Origin: Saccoglossus kowalevskii
Taxonomy: Eukaryota; Hemichordata; Enteropneusta; Harrimaniidae
Assembly: GCF_000003605.2 (NCBI RefSeq)
Contig: NW_003108605.1
Location: 79,793-118,756, forward strand
Direction: 5' to 3'
DNA length: 38,964 nucleotides
How positions within the stretch are numbered: position 1 is the first letter of the stretch; every line of letters begins with the position of its first letter. Below the pieces are notes generated by a model that did no database searches, was not told where the DNA came from, and worked only from the letters and a program-made list of their open reading frames with translations. The position numbers and the translations under genes were made by a program. Below are positions 37,518-38,964 of this stretch, in pieces.

Positions 37518-37682
37518 CTCGTGATTTAAGAGGTTTGCACTGCTCTCTCCGTGATTCAAACGTCGTGGTGGTGTCGGCGCAATGCTGCTCTGAGACGCTT
37601 GCCAGACTCTGCCTCGCTCAAAATCATTATCGCCATGCTTGATTTCCGCAACATTTACATTATGATTTCCACAGCTATTGTT
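37518..37682 (-). CDS. Doubtful coding exon, unrecognised protein
   Basis: Minus strand: 55 open codons in a CpG-rich patch, ending in phase 0 at a good donor (CACGAG|GTAAAC, 37517). The peptide includes GDNDFERGRVWQASQSSIAP and then TPPRRLNHGESSANLL, which has normal protein composition, unlike nearby chance frames. It has no in-frame ATG and an upstream stop at 37685-37683, so it would need an unseen acceptor or an upstream exon. I recognise no family. Confidence 0.25.
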
Positions 37683-37699
37683 CTATGAGATGCGTCCTC

Positions 37700-38964
37700 A
37701 AGTTTAGTTGGGTCGGCATGTACTCATTGAAAGTGTTGGTTCATTTACGTAATCCACTGATCACGCCAATGCGAAGTTAAAAATATGTCGCTACTCTGTG
37801 AGCTTGCCCAGAACGCTACTTGTACCGGTACGTTTATTTTTTTCCCCGAAAAAATTACACCCGGTACATTCTTATTTGGGACGGTACGTTTATTCATTTT
37901 TCTAAATCGGGCAAATCATGCCTTTTTTCCCCATGCATTACGAAGCCAAAAGATCGCACTAAAACATCGGTAAATATCTTCCTTGTTGTTTTCACTATGA
38001 GGTCGCTGAACTGTCATTAACATATTTAAATGTTTATGGTAATTTGAGCACATGGGCACTATCCAGCATTTTGATTGGTTGATTAGCGACTTGATCTGGT
38101 CAATAAACACACCTCGTCAGCATGGATAACATGGCTGATATCGTATAGCATTTGCTTATCATAATCATTTTACTTGCATTTCATAACAATTCAACGAATT
38201 TATTTTTGTACGTTAATATAATCACCACTGAGTACTAATCAACAATTGCAACACTTCGAAAACAAGTAAGCTGCCGTACCGTGATCATTTGCTACTAACA
38301 AAAAAATAATGCATATTAAATATAGTGAATATTTTTTTTTGTCATGTGAACAGTTTTTTTGATTGACTGAAATTTTCCAACATTTCATGATGCCCATTGT
38401 AGAACCAAATTAACGCCTTTCAATCCTCATGACGCCTATTTAAAAGATTATACGGCATCTTGCTTTTCGCCAGCCACGAAGGTCACACTAGTAGATGAAC
38501 TTGATCGATACTGCCGACCGTTTCGTGCATTTTTTATCGACGCACGACGGCATGCAAATGGAGAAAAGTATTGTCCTTGCAACAATTTTGCGCAATACGT
38601 CACTATTGTACTGTGACTGATTTTAATAATAGTAATATTATAATAATATTTATTCAACATTAAAGCAAACTACAAAGAGTTGTTCTATGGTCGTATAAAA
38701 ATAAAATGATCTACATTAAGATACAGTAAAGTTAACCAACTAAACAGAATGCTAAATAAAGCTAAAAAATATTACAAACACATTCAGAATCACAATAAAC
38801 TTGTACGATACAGTACAATACAATACTCTAACTAGTATTGCTAAGGAGTGGGAAATCACATTCACATTAAAGTCATAACTATGGAAAGAATATTTTTAAA
38901 TTTGGTGGAGCTGCTCATATATCATTTGCATACATTTTTGTATGTATTGTGCAGTTTCCCAGCC
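37700..38964. other. Right-hand end, no supported gene
   Basis: Two patches richer in CpG (about 37740-37980 and 38440-38600) could be promoter sequence for a gene to the right. No exon with recognisable protein or consistent splice sites is visible. Confidence 0.5.

Noticed and set aside
37785..37830. Possible first exon MSLLCELAQNATCT with a GTACGT donor, plus strand
   Set aside because: The donor-like ccggtacgttta recurs nearby as a local repeat, the peptide is very short, and no following exon is visible in the window.

Overview
The window is intron-rich animal nuclear DNA. It has AT-rich introns, GT-AG splice sites, simple-sequence repeats, short inverted-repeat elements and a 544-base run of N. 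The proteins are typical of a bilaterian invertebrate, probably marine. A hemichordate, another invertebrate deuterostome or a lophotrochozoan all fit. The species cannot be fixed from the sequence, so this is inference from gene content and repeat style.

Layout, left to right. (1) 1-4779, minus strand: five exons of JMJD7, a JmjC lysyl hydroxylase. Its last exon lies off the left edge. The region beyond exon 5 holds a 150-160 base tandem repeat, a CA microsatellite, a hairpin and a MITE. (2) 4780-5683: divergent promoter region. (3) 5684-20774, plus strand: a complete 12-exon BRD10 (KIAA2026) orthologue of about 2384 residues. It has a bromodomain, a DDT/WHIM-like region, an acidic exon and a 1412-residue Ser/Thr/Gln-rich last exon. 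The small exon beside the assembly gap appears to carry one extra base. (4) 20775-27083: BRD10 3' UTR and the convergent spacer to RIC3, with repeats and palindromes. (5) 27084-31767, minus strand: a complete five-exon RIC3, an ER chaperone of nicotinic acetylcholine receptors. (6) 31768-32244: divergent promoter. (7) 32245-35584, plus strand: a complete four-exon RPS11 (uS17). It has a 5' TOP start and two SNORD35-like box C/D snoRNAs, one in intron 2 and one in intron 3. (8) 35585-38964: mostly non-coding, with a hAT-like MITE and one doubtful minus-strand exon.

The genes form two head-to-head pairs (JMJD7/BRD10 and RIC3/RPS11), with BRD10 and RIC3 convergent. They do not share one pathway: ribosome-associated GTPase hydroxylation, chromatin, receptor assembly, and the ribosome with rRNA methylation. 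The points most worth following up are the paired snoRNAs, the bromodomain plus DDT/WHIM reading of BRD10, the frame break at the gap, a fragment of RIC3 exon 5 repeated in RIC3 intron 1, and the MITE families in the introns.
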